A DNA stretch of 64,000 nucleotides from Kitasatospora sp. MAP12-44. Its GTDB lineage: Bacteria > Actinomycetota > Actinomycetes > Streptomycetales > Streptomycetaceae. The DNA lies in contig NZ_JARZAE010000004.1 in the NCBI RefSeq assembly GCF_029892095.1, forward strand, positions 4,340,001-4,404,000, given 5' to 3'. Made by a program: the position numbers and the translations under genes. The notes under the pieces were generated by a model that did no database searches, was not told the origin of the DNA, and worked only from the letters and a program-made list of their open reading frames with translations. Shown piece after piece: positions 42,112 to 50,825 of the stretch; positions within the stretch are counted from its first letter, which is position 1, and each line of letters opens with the position of its first letter.

Positions 42112-43389
42112 GTGAAGCACATCATCGTGACCAATACCGGAAACACCACGTACGCAACGCAGTTGGCAGCCAGGGCGGACCTGCGCGTGCTCTTCGTCAC
42201 CGAACCCCGGTTCGTCGACCAGTACCCGCCGGGGACCGAACTGGCCCTGGTCGACGACCTCAACGACCCAGTCGCCGCAACTGCGGCCGTCGTCGCCCAG
42301 CTGCCACTGAAGGAGTTCTCCCACGTGCTGGCGCTGTCCGAGCGTGCCGCTCAGACGGCAGGCCACCTGCGCAGCCACCTCGGCCTGCCGGGGCCGTCGT
42401 TCGACACCGTGGTCAACTGCACGGACAAGCACCTCATGAAGCAGCGGTTCCAGGACGCCGGCCTGCCCTGCGCCCGCCTCGCCGTCGCGCACACTCCCGA
42501 CGAAGTCGCCGCGGCGGCACGGGAGATCGGCTACCCCGTCATCGTCAAGCCGGTTCTGGGTGCGGGCGTGGACGCGACCGAGGTGATCCGCTCGGACGAG
42601 GAGATGGCTTCCCCGCCCGTCAAGGCCTACCTCGACCGGCTGGCCCGACCCGCGACGACGTCCGAGAAAGGCTTCCCCGTCCTGGTGGAGCAGTTCCTGG
42701 ACGTCGCCCACGAGTACCACTGCGACGGGTCGGTCGTGGAGGGACGCGTGGCGTACGTCCGGGTCTCGCGCTATCTCCGGCCTGTACTCGACTACTCCTC
42801 GGGAGTCTTCGGCTCCTATCTGCTCGACCAGGACTCCGCGGAGGCCGCCGAGATCCGCGCCATGCACGAGCGGGCGGTGCACGCCGTCGGCCTGCGCGAC
42901 GGCGTGACGCATTTCGAGGTACTGGGCACCGAGCAGGGCCTGTTCGCCGGTGAGATCGCCTGCCGCCCCGGCGGCGGAGGCATCCGCCGCTTGCTGCAGC
43001 TGGACAGCGGCTTCGACAGCTGGGCCGCCTATATCGCCTCCAGCCTGGGCGAGGCGTACGAGATCCCGGCGCACGCACCGGAGGACGTCTCCGGACAGCT
43101 CGTCCATGTCCTGCTCCCCGCACGGCGCGGCACCGTGGCCTCGATCAGCACCGCGGCGGACTTCGCCGCCGTCCCCGGTCTGATCGAGGTCGACATGCGG
43201 CTGAAGGAGGGCGATGTCGTCGGCGGCCTGATGGACTCCTCGACGGTCAGCGGGCTCGTCTTCGCCCGGACGGCCGCCCAGGGGCCGCTCGACATCGGCC
43301 GCGCCATCGAGAGCGCCTTCCGGCTGGAGACCCTGCCTCCGGCGGCCGCCGAGTCGCACACCGCTGCCCCGGAGGAGAAGACACCGTGA
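42112..43389 (+). CDS. ATP-grasp ligase
   Basis: 425 residues from GTG 42112 (AGGGGAA upstream). The N-terminal domain begins HIIVTNTGNTTYATQLA. The ATP-grasp core has YPVIVKPVLGAGVDATEVI (near 142-160), FPVLVEQFLDVAHEYHCDG and the metal-binding LFAGEIACRPGGGGIRRLL (near 281-299). The pattern ExxCRxGGG resembles carboxylate-amine ligases in peptide natural-product pathways. It overlaps the next ATP-grasp gene by four bases, so the two are made together and may act in sequence or as a complex. Confidence 0.86.
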   Translation: MKHIIVTNTGNTTYATQLAARADLRVLFVTEPRFVDQYPPGTELALVDDLNDPVAATAAVVAQLPLKEFSHVLALSERAAQTAGHLRSHLGLPGPSFDTVVNCTDKHLMKQRFQDAGLPCARLAVAHTPDEVAAAAREIGYPVIVKPVLGAGVDATEVIRSDEEMASPPVKAYLDRLARPATTSEKGFPVLVEQFLDVAHEYHCDGSVVEGRVAYVRVSRYLRPVLDYSSGVFGSYLLDQDSAEAAEIRAMHERAVHAVGLRDGVTHFEVLGTEQGLFAGEIACRPGGGGIRRLLQLDSGFDSWAAYIASSLGEAYEIPAHAPEDVSGQLVHVLLPARRGTVASISTAADFAAVPGLIEVDMRLKEGDVVGGLMDSSTVSGLVFARTAAQGPLDIGRAIESAFRLETLPPAAAESHTAAPEEKTP

Positions 43390-44636
43390 AGATCCTCATC
43401 CTGAACCGCTCCAACCTGGCCACCACGCCGTACCTGGACTGGCTCGGCGCCGATGACGAGGCGGTCCTGCTCACCTCCGCCGGCGCAGCGAGCCAGGATC
43501 CCGACCTGGCGGCAGCCGAACTCGCCGGCTACGAGGAGGTCGTCACTTTCGACCGCTTTCACGAGAACCCGGCGGTGGAGACGGCCGCGCTGGAGCTGCA
43601 CGGCCGACACGGATTCGACGCGCTCATCGCCATGAACGAGTTCGACCTGCTCCGCGCCGCCCGCCTGCGCGAGGCCATGGGCGTGGCAGGCCAGCAGCGT
43701 GCGCAGGCCGAGGCGTTCCGCGACAAGCTGCGGATGAAGGAACTCCTCACGGCTGCGGGGATACCCGTCGCGCCGTTCGCCCCGATCGCCCACGCCACCG
43801 CGCTGCACACCTTCGTGGCCGAGCACGGGTATCCCGTCGTGGTGAAGCCGAGGCGGGGAGCGGGCTCCATGGGGGTCGAGGTCCTGCGGGGGGCTGACGA
43901 CCTGACGGCCTATCTCGAGGCCCACCCCGAGCTCGGCGGCGACGACGGAGCCCCCCTGCTCGCGGAGAAGTACATCGAGCACGATCTCTTCCACATCGAC
44001 GGCCTGATCGTCGACGGCACGCCGGTGCTCATCTGGCCGTCCGCATGCAGCTCGTGCCTCGCCTACCGGGAGGGCGCCGTGCTCACCAGCGCGATGCTCG
44101 ACCCCGAAGACCCGCTGACCGAGTCCCTGCGTCGGCTCACCCTGCAAGCCCTCGCGACGCTGTCCGGCTCGGAGACGTTGGCCTTCCACGCGGAGGCATT
44201 CCTGACCCCGAACGGCGATCTGCTGCTGAACGAGATCGCCTGCCGGGTCGGTGGCGGCAAGATCTACGAGGCGACCAGGCTGGCGTTCGGCGTCGACCTG
44301 GTCCGTGAGTACGTCCAGGCTGTCGGCAGCGGCCGCACAGGGCGGGAGCCGGTCTCCAGGCCGGAACGAGCGGGCGGCTTCGCCATCTTCCCCGGCAGTC
44401 CGGGGACGCTGGTGGCAGCCCCGCAGGAATGCCCCGTCGACGGGGTCGACCAGTACCGGCTGAACGTGCCGGTCGGCACCGTCCTCGGCCGGGCCGAGCA
44501 CAGCAGCGCGCGGATCGCTTCGGTCGTGGTGGCAGGTCGCAACCGTGCGGAGGTCGAGAACAGCCTCGAGACAGCCGTGCGCTGGTTCTCCAACGCCACC
44601 GAGATCGAGCCGCTCGCGGCGTCCGAAGGCGAATAA
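43386..44636 (+). CDS. ATP-grasp ligase, paralogous neighbour
   Basis: 416 residues from GTG 43386. Motifs: YPVVVKPRRGAGSMGVEVL (near 148-166), LLAEKYIEHDLFHIDGLIVD and LLLNEIACRVGGGKIYEA (near 279-296). It resembles the gene at 42112 in order of motifs but is clearly divergent. Both probably form amide bonds between amino acids through acyl phosphates. A 48-base gap with GAAAGG leads to the synthetase-like gene. Confidence 0.86.
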   Translation: MKILILNRSNLATTPYLDWLGADDEAVLLTSAGAASQDPDLAAAELAGYEEVVTFDRFHENPAVETAALELHGRHGFDALIAMNEFDLLRAARLREAMGVAGQQRAQAEAFRDKLRMKELLTAAGIPVAPFAPIAHATALHTFVAEHGYPVVVKPRRGAGSMGVEVLRGADDLTAYLEAHPELGGDDGAPLLAEKYIEHDLFHIDGLIVDGTPVLIWPSACSSCLAYREGAVLTSAMLDPEDPLTESLRRLTLQALATLSGSETLAFHAEAFLTPNGDLLLNEIACRVGGGKIYEATRLAFGVDLVREYVQAVGSGRTGREPVSRPERAGGFAIFPGSPGTLVAAPQECPVDGVDQYRLNVPVGTVLGRAEHSSARIASVVVAGRNRAEVENSLETAVRWFSNATEIEPLAASEGE

Positions 44637-44684
44637 CGGCCCGCTCCTGCGCACTCCTTCCGCTCCTTACCGAAAGGCCCTTTC

Positions 44685-46244
44685 GTGCACGTCAGTCAGA
44701 CCGTCCTCCTGGTGCCGATGCAGCCGACGCCCAACGGCCGTCTGCACGTCGGCCACGGTGCGGGCACCTACCTGCGGGCGGACGTCCTCGCGCGTGCCCT
44801 GCGGAGCCGCGGCCACCAGGTTTCGGTGATCACCGGAAGCGACGGATTCGAGGACTGGGTGGTGGCAGCCTCCCGAGCCGACGGCCGCACGCCCGAGGAG
44901 ACCTGCGGCCACTACCACGCCGGTATCAAGCGGGACTTGGACAATCTGGCGATCGCGCTGGACGAGTGGATCGACCCGACCTCGGCCGAGCACACCGCCG
45001 CCTACCGCAGCGTGCACGAGGACACCATCGCGCTGCTCCGGTCCACCGGCGCCGCCCGGCTGGAGACCGAGCGGATCCCGTTCTCGGTGCAGACCGGCCG
45101 CGCCGTGGTGGGGACCTGGATCGCCGGCGACTGCCCGCACTGCGGACAGCCCTGCGGCGGTGCCACCTGCACCTTCTGCGGCCAGTTCTTCCAGCCCGAG
45201 GAAGTGGTCAACCCCCGCTCCAGGCTGGACGACAGCACACTGGAGTGGCGGGACGAGGAGAACTGGTTCGCCTATCCGGCCGACACCGACGCGATCCTCG
45301 ACCACCACCGCCGAACCGGCGTGCGGCCCGCCTTCCTGGAGACGGTGAGCCGCTACCTCGGCAAGCGGGCGGGCCGGATCCACCTCACCGGCCAGGGGAC
45401 CTGGGGGATCCAGAGCTCGACCCTCCCGGCGGGCAAAGTGATCGCCAACAGCTACTACCTCTACAGCGTGTACTGCGGAGAGATCCACCGCCGGCTCACC
45501 GGAGCCGACACCAACCCGTTCGCCGCCGACAGCGGTGTCACCACGGTCGGCCTCTTCGGCAGCGACAACTCACGGCCCGGGTTCGTCTCCCCCCATGTCA
45601 TCGCCCAGGGTTCGGGCGGCGCACTCAAGCCCTTCGACGCGGCCGTGGTGAACGCCATGCTGCACTTCGAAGGCCAGAAGTGCTCGACCAGCAAGGGCCA
45701 CGGCATCTGGCTGAGTGAGCTCCTCGAAGGCACCTCCATCAGCTCGGACGAGCTGCGCTTCCATCTGCTGCACGCCCCGCTCGACCACGACACCGCCGAC
45801 GTCACCCTGGACGGACTGGTCGCCGCGGTCAACGAGTTCCGAAGCTGGCAGCAGGAGGCCCTCCTGCCGGCCGTCGACCGGGTCCGCACGAACGGCACCG
45901 CGGTGCTCTGCACCGCCCGGGTGCTCCAAGCGGTCGAGGAACAGCAAGCCCTGCTGAGTCCGTACCGAATGGACCTGGCCGCCGCCGTCGCGGCGCTGGT
46001 CCGCTGGATGCACGCCGCTCCCGAGGACCCTGCGCAGTGGCTGCTCGGCCTCGCGCTGCTCGGCGGACCGCTGGTCCCCCGTCTCGCAGGCGAGATCTGG
46101 TCGCAACTCGGCTTCCACGGCAACCCCGAGGTGGCACAGGCACGCGACACCAGCCCGGTGCCGCACGAGGAGCGGCTGCTCGCCGACCTGCCGGCCGAGC
46201 CCCTGACCACCGCGTCGGTACTGCCCTTCGTGCACCGGGCCTGA
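44685..46244 (+). CDS. Methionyl-tRNA-synthetase-like biosynthetic enzyme
   Basis: 519 residues from GTG 44685. The class I synthetase fold is shown by HVGH at residues 21-24 (PTPNGRLHVGHGAG) and the KMSKS-like loop QKCSTSKGHG near 332. A zinc-knuckle insert has Cys at 150, 153, 162 and 165, as in methionyl-tRNA synthetases. A helical C-terminal part of about 130 residues remains. Placed in a ligase-rich operon, it is likely a metabolic enzyme that activates an amino acid as adenylate. Cupin-MetRS fusions make N-N bonds in s56-p1 and formycin-type pathways; here no cupin domain is present. A duplicated tRNA synthetase for self-resistance is the alternative. Confidence 0.85.
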   Translation: MHVSQTVLLVPMQPTPNGRLHVGHGAGTYLRADVLARALRSRGHQVSVITGSDGFEDWVVAASRADGRTPEETCGHYHAGIKRDLDNLAIALDEWIDPTSAEHTAAYRSVHEDTIALLRSTGAARLETERIPFSVQTGRAVVGTWIAGDCPHCGQPCGGATCTFCGQFFQPEEVVNPRSRLDDSTLEWRDEENWFAYPADTDAILDHHRRTGVRPAFLETVSRYLGKRAGRIHLTGQGTWGIQSSTLPAGKVIANSYYLYSVYCGEIHRRLTGADTNPFAADSGVTTVGLFGSDNSRPGFVSPHVIAQGSGGALKPFDAAVVNAMLHFEGQKCSTSKGHGIWLSELLEGTSISSDELRFHLLHAPLDHDTADVTLDGLVAAVNEFRSWQQEALLPAVDRVRTNGTAVLCTARVLQAVEEQQALLSPYRMDLAAAVAALVRWMHAAPEDPAQWLLGLALLGGPLVPRLAGEIWSQLGFHGNPEVAQARDTSPVPHEERLLADLPAEPLTTASVLPFVHRA

Positions 46245-46287
46245 GCCGGCCCTTCCCAACGACCGTCCCGGACAACGGAGAAACCCG

Positions 46288-47385
46288 ATGAACATCAAGA
46301 GCTGGCTGGAGTACGACCCCGCGCGGCTGGAAGAGCTGGTCCGGACCGCAGGTTCCCGCATGGCGAACCGGCGGGTGGCGGTGCTCTACGGCGGCACCTC
46401 GACGGAGGACCAGCTCTACATGGAGAGCAAGCCGCAGTCCGAATGGTCGGTGAACGACGTGCTGGCGGGCCTGCGGGAGCTGGGAGTCGACGCGGAGTGG
46501 CTCGACCCGACCGTCCCTGGATTCACCGCTGACGTCGCGGCATTCGACGCCGCGTTCCTCAACGTCCACGGAGACTTCGGCGAGGACGGGAACCTGCAGG
46601 GCACCCTGGCCTATCTCGGCGTCCCTTACACCGGCAGCGCGGTCGCCACCAGCGTCATCGGTGCGGACAAGCGCCTCACCAAGCTGGTGCTCGGCGGCAG
46701 CAGTGTCGCCATACCCGCCTACCGCAGGCTGGCGCCCGGAGTGTTGCCGAACCCGGCCCCCGCGTGCCCGGTCATGCTCAAGGCCGTGAACGGCGGCAGC
46801 AGCGTGGGCACGGTCCTGGTCACCGAACCGGATGAACTTGACCACACACTGCGGCAGTTGTGGGACGCCGGCTTCGACGACGTGATCGCGGAGTCTTTCG
46901 TCGACGGGGCCACGGTCACCGTCTCAGCGGTCCGGATCGACCAGCAGGTGCTGCTCCTGCCACCGATCGCCTGCGTCACCGACCGAGAGTACTACGACGA
47001 GTACAGCAAGCTGCACGGCGAGCAGAGCGGAACCGTCCGCTACGAGGCACTCACCGATCCCGACGACCCCCGGCTGCGCCGCCTGCACGACGCCGCACGG
47101 GAAATCCTGTCCGTGTTCGACTTCGAGGGATCGATCCGGGTCGACTTCATCCTTCCCCAGGACGGCGAACCGGTCCTGCTGGAACTCAACACGATTCCCG
47201 GCGTCCAGCACGGCAGCAACCTCGTGCTGTCCGCCGCGGCCGCTGGCATCTCCTACCCCGACCTGCTCGGGATCGTCCTGGCCAGCGCGTCCAACACCGC
47301 CAAGCTCGCTCCCTGGAAGAGGCCGCAACCCGACCCGTCCCGACTCGACGGTGACCGCGGGCTGCTGCCCGCAGCGGCTCTCTGA
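46288..47385 (+). CDS. D-Ala-D-Ala-ligase-like ATP-grasp enzyme
   Basis: 365 residues from ATG 46288. Ddl features: AVLYGGTSTEDQLYMES (the usual GGxSxE region), VHGDFGEDGNLQGTL, YTGSAVATSVIGADKRLTK, MLKAVNGGSSVGTV and the metal site ELNTIPGVQHGSN (usually EINTIPGMT). The altered end of that motif and the EDQ in place of EHxVS suggest a substrate other than two D-alanines. A role in peptide-bond formation in the pathway is inferred. A second Ddl as resistance is possible, given the VanX-like gene downstream. Confidence 0.87.
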   Translation: MNIKSWLEYDPARLEELVRTAGSRMANRRVAVLYGGTSTEDQLYMESKPQSEWSVNDVLAGLRELGVDAEWLDPTVPGFTADVAAFDAAFLNVHGDFGEDGNLQGTLAYLGVPYTGSAVATSVIGADKRLTKLVLGGSSVAIPAYRRLAPGVLPNPAPACPVMLKAVNGGSSVGTVLVTEPDELDHTLRQLWDAGFDDVIAESFVDGATVTVSAVRIDQQVLLLPPIACVTDREYYDEYSKLHGEQSGTVRYEALTDPDDPRLRRLHDAAREILSVFDFEGSIRVDFILPQDGEPVLLELNTIPGVQHGSNLVLSAAAAGISYPDLLGIVLASASNTAKLAPWKRPQPDPSRLDGDRGLLPAAAL

Positions 47386-47458
47386 TACCGCGCGCCTACA
47401 CCAATGCCCCTCTTCCACAGGGGCCTTGACGCTTAGAGACCCAGAGAACGGGGAGCAC

Positions 47459-48727
47459 ATGCTCTACGACGGCTACAACGCCCGGGCGGTCGCCGTGGTC
47501 GACGCCTTCGGATCCGGCCACCTGCTCGGCCCCGCGTTCCGCTCACGGGGAGTCCCCGTGGTGCACGTCCGCAATCGGAACGCGACGTTCGAGCGGCAGC
47601 TCGACACCTTCCACGCGTCCGACTTCCGTGAGGCGCTCGACTGCACCGACCCGACGGACGGCACCGCGGAACGGCTGCACGCCCTGGGCGTCCGGCACCT
47701 GCTGGCCGGCGCCGAGAGCGGCAGCGACGTCGCCGACCTGCTCGCCACCAAGATGGACCTGTCGACGGCGAACGCGCCGGGATTCGCCCAGGCCCGCCGG
47801 GACAAGCGCACCATGCACCGGATCCTGCATGAGCAAGGCGTCGCTGTTCCCGCCCAGCAGCACCTGAACGGCGCGAAGAACGTCCGCTGGGAGGTCGGTG
47901 GCATCCCGCGGGGCACGGTAGTCGTCAAACCACCGGCCAGCGCGGGAACGGACGGCGTCCACCTCTGCCACAGCGCCGCCGAACGGGACGCCGCCATCGA
48001 CCAGGTGGTGGCCCAGGCCAACACCTACGGCCAGGAGAACGACGGCGCGGTGATCCAGGAGTTCCTGGCAGGCCCGGAGTACATGGTCAACACCGTCTCC
48101 GTGGACGGGTTCCACGCGGCCGTCGAGATCTGGCGGTCCGACAAGCACGTGGTCGACGGCAGCCCGGTCTACGACCGCCAGGTCCTGCAAGACCCGAGCG
48201 ACACCGGCATACGCGAACTCCTCGCGTACGTCGATCAGGTGCTCACCCGACTGGGTGTCCGCTGGGGAGCTGCCCACACCGAGGTGATCGTCACCGACCG
48301 CGGCCCACTGCTGCTGGAGACCGGCACCCGGCTGCCCGGCGGCCACGACCCCTCGCTCGGCCTCAGCGCTCTCGGCACCAGCCACCTCGACGAGGTCGTG
48401 GAGTCCTACCTCGCTCCCGACGAGGTGGCCGACCGCGGCCCGGTACGCCCCCTGCGGCGGCGCGCCCTGGGCGTCAGCCTGATCTCACCCGCCACCGGGA
48501 CGCTCCAACGGCCCCTGGACCTGCGGCCGGTGACCGCACTGCCGTCGTTCCACGGCATCCGCCTCCCGCTGCAGGTGGGCGACCGGGTGACGCGCACCGT
48601 CGATCTCTGGACCAAGCCCGGCGGTCTCTACCTGTGCCACGAGGACGCCGACCAGCTCGACCGCGACTACCAGGCCGTCAGGGCCTGGGAGCAGTCCGAG
48701 TTCACTCGGGCCGTGGTGGCCGACTGA
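47459..48727 (+). CDS. ATP-grasp L-amino acid ligase-like protein
   Basis: 422 residues from ATG 47459 (GGGGAG upstream). ATP-grasp segments: GTVVVKPPASAGTDGVHLC (near 157-175), AVIQEFLAGPEYMVNTVSVD and the metal site LLLETGTRLPGGHDPSLGL (near 282-300), where the common ExNxRxPGG reads ETGTRLPGG. This family includes BacD-type dipeptide synthetases. It is the last ligase of the operon and is followed by the exporter gene. Confidence 0.86.
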   Translation: MLYDGYNARAVAVVDAFGSGHLLGPAFRSRGVPVVHVRNRNATFERQLDTFHASDFREALDCTDPTDGTAERLHALGVRHLLAGAESGSDVADLLATKMDLSTANAPGFAQARRDKRTMHRILHEQGVAVPAQQHLNGAKNVRWEVGGIPRGTVVVKPPASAGTDGVHLCHSAAERDAAIDQVVAQANTYGQENDGAVIQEFLAGPEYMVNTVSVDGFHAAVEIWRSDKHVVDGSPVYDRQVLQDPSDTGIRELLAYVDQVLTRLGVRWGAAHTEVIVTDRGPLLLETGTRLPGGHDPSLGLSALGTSHLDEVVESYLAPDEVADRGPVRPLRRRALGVSLISPATGTLQRPLDLRPVTALPSFHGIRLPLQVGDRVTRTVDLWTKPGGLYLCHEDADQLDRDYQAVRAWEQSEFTRAVVAD

Positions 48728-48822
48728 CGCTCGCGGCCACCTGGCCGTACCACCACGGCACGCGGCGGCAGCCCCTACCCGATCCTTCCGACACCCCTGA
48801 GGAACCAGCCATCAACGCCCAG

Positions 48823-50073
48823 GTGAACTCCGCTCAGGAGCAACAGCCCTCCACCGCACGGCCGGACGACAGCACTCGCGCGCTCCTGCGCAGCAGGCCG
48901 CTGCGCCTGCTGTTCCTCGCCCGCAGCAGCTCGGTGCTGGGGGACATGGTCGCACCGGTCGCGCTGGTCTTCGCCGTCCTGTCGCTGGGCGCCGGCGCCT
49001 CCGGCGTGGGGCTCGTGCTCGCGGCCCGCGCCCTGCCGAGCGTCGCCCTCGTCCTGATCGGCGGGGTGGTCGGCGATCGGTACCCGCGCAGGACGGTGAT
49101 GGCCTGGTCCAACCTCGCCGGCTTCGTCACACAGACGCTCACCGGAGTGCTGATCCTCCTGCACCATGCCCCGCTGTGGACCATCGCGCTGCTGGCCGCC
49201 GGACGCGGGGCAACGGGCTCGTTCTTCAACCCGGCCTCGACCGCGGCCATCGCCGAGGTAGCCCCCGCGGACCGGCAGCGTCAGACCTACAGCCTCTTCT
49301 CACTCGCCGGCAACACCGCCGAGGTGGCCGGGCCGATGCTGGCCGCCGGTCTGCTGACCGTGGTCGACCCGGGATGGCTGCTGGTCGCCGACGGAACCAC
49401 CTTCCTCGTCAGCGCCCTGCTGATCACCGCGATCGGGCCGATGGGCCAGGCCGCCGGAACCGCTCGCGGACCGATGGGCAAGGAGATCATGGCCGGGCTG
49501 CGCTGTGTCACCGACCGGCGCTGGCTGACAGCGCTGATCGCCAGCGCCAGCGTGTTCCAGCTCTGCCTACTGTCGGCACTCAACGTCCTCGGGCCGATCG
49601 TGGCGCAGCAGCGCCTGGGCGGTGCCTCGTCCTGGGCCGTGATCGTCGCCGCCCTGGGCGCCGGAGGACTGTGCGGTACCGCCTGGTCCCTGCGGATGCG
49701 GATGACCCGCCCGCTGCTCGTCGGCTACCTCAGCATGCTCGCCGGAGCCGGACCGACACTGCTCCTGCTGGCCGTCCCCGCCCCGCTTCCCGTCCTCGCG
49801 GCGTCCGAGTTCGTCTCGGGCGTGGCGATCGCCGTCTTCGGTGCCGTGGAGTCGGCGGCGATCGCCAAGGAGGTCCCACGCGACCTGCTCTCCCGGGTGG
49901 ACGCGGTCAACCGCTTCGGATCCATGGCGCTGCGCCCGCTCGGCATGGCCGTGGTGGGCCCGATAGCCGTCGTCTGCGGCATGTCGGCGACACTGGTCTG
50001 CGCGGCCGTCCTGTCATTGCTGGCGATGGTGGTCCCGCTCCTGGTCAAGGACGTCAGGAGCATGACCGGCTAG
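48823..50073 (+). CDS. MFS exporter (MFS_3/drug-resistance type)
   Basis: About 416 residues with around twelve transmembrane helices. The MFS loop reads GVVGDRYPRRTVMAW (near 85), with SFFNPASTAAIAEVAPADRQ typical of the enterobactin-exporter-like group. The annotated GTG 48823 lies 19 bases after a GAGGA site; an in-frame ATC at 48811 is spaced seven bases from it and could be the real, non-standard start. It probably exports the product of the right-hand operon. Confidence 0.83.
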   Translation: MNSAQEQQPSTARPDDSTRALLRSRPLRLLFLARSSSVLGDMVAPVALVFAVLSLGAGASGVGLVLAARALPSVALVLIGGVVGDRYPRRTVMAWSNLAGFVTQTLTGVLILLHHAPLWTIALLAAGRGATGSFFNPASTAAIAEVAPADRQRQTYSLFSLAGNTAEVAGPMLAAGLLTVVDPGWLLVADGTTFLVSALLITAIGPMGQAAGTARGPMGKEIMAGLRCVTDRRWLTALIASASVFQLCLLSALNVLGPIVAQQRLGGASSWAVIVAALGAGGLCGTAWSLRMRMTRPLLVGYLSMLAGAGPTLLLLAVPAPLPVLAASEFVSGVAIAVFGAVESAAIAKEVPRDLLSRVDAVNRFGSMALRPLGMAVVGPIAVVCGMSATLVCAAVLSLLAMVVPLLVKDVRSMTG

Positions 50074-50141
50074 GCCCCGCACGGACCTGGTACGAAGAAC
50101 CGGCCGGCCGTCCGAGCCGGCGACACCCCAAGGAGGCCCCT

Positions 50142-50825
50142 TTGACGAACGACGTGATCCTTATGGCCGATCCCCGGGTGGCCGCGATACCCGTCACCGA
50201 ATGCGGAGAGGATCTGCTCGACCTGCGGACCAGCGGGTTCCTCGACGTCGACACCCGCAAGGCGGACCCCGACGGGTATTTCGCCCAGGTACGCGAGGGA
50301 GTGGCGCAGCGGCTGGCCGAAGCCTCCGCTGCGCTCCCGGACGGCATCCGGTTCCGGTTCGTCGAGGGCTACCGTCCGCCCCGCCTCCAGCGGCAGTACT
50401 TCACCGCCTACCGCGACAAACTGCGGCGACTGCGTCCGGAACTGGACGAGGCCGGGCTGGACATGGCGGCCAGTCGCTACGTCTCGCCCCCGCACATCGC
50501 CCCGCACTCCGCCGGAGCCGCGATCGATCTCACCCTGTGCACCGCCGGCGGCCAGGAACTGCCGATGGGGACGATCGTCAACGCGTCGCCCGAGGACAGC
50601 CGGCTCCAGTGCTACACCCAGGCCGACGGCATCGACGCCGAGAGCCGCGCCAACCGGCTTCTGCTCGGTACCGCTCTCACCCGGGCAGGATTCGTCAACT
50701 ACCCCACGGAGTGGTGGCACTGGTCGTACGGAGACCGGTACTGGGCCCTGCTGACCGACCGCCCGGAGGCCCACTACGGGCCCGTCGACTGGGAACCCGA
50801 GCCGCAGACGGGTGCCAACCCGTGA
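50142..50825 (+). CDS. VanX-like D-Ala-D-Ala dipeptidase (M15D)
   Basis: 227 residues from TTG 50142, which has AAGGAGG five bases upstream. The M15 zinc site is complete: APHSAGAAIDLTL gives His and Asp (near 121 and 128), and TEWWHWSYGDRYW gives the catalytic Glu and second His (near 190 and 193). FRFVEGYRPPRLQRQYF supplies the conserved Arg region. VanX-type enzymes cleave D-Ala-D-Ala. In this operon the enzyme may trim a precursor peptide, undo a Ddl-like product, or give self-resistance. Its stop overlaps the next start (GTGA). Confidence 0.87.
   Translation: MTNDVILMADPRVAAIPVTECGEDLLDLRTSGFLDVDTRKADPDGYFAQVREGVAQRLAEASAALPDGIRFRFVEGYRPPRLQRQYFTAYRDKLRRLRPELDEAGLDMAASRYVSPPHIAPHSAGAAIDLTLCTAGGQELPMGTIVNASPEDSRLQCYTQADGIDAESRANRLLLGTALTRAGFVNYPTEWWHWSYGDRYWALLTDRPEAHYGPVDWEPEPQTGANP

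Noticed and set aside
44685..46244. A firm call of hydrazine (N-N bond) synthesis by the MetRS-like enzyme
   Set aside because: The known enzymes need a cupin domain and a clear N-hydroxylase; neither could be confirmed here.
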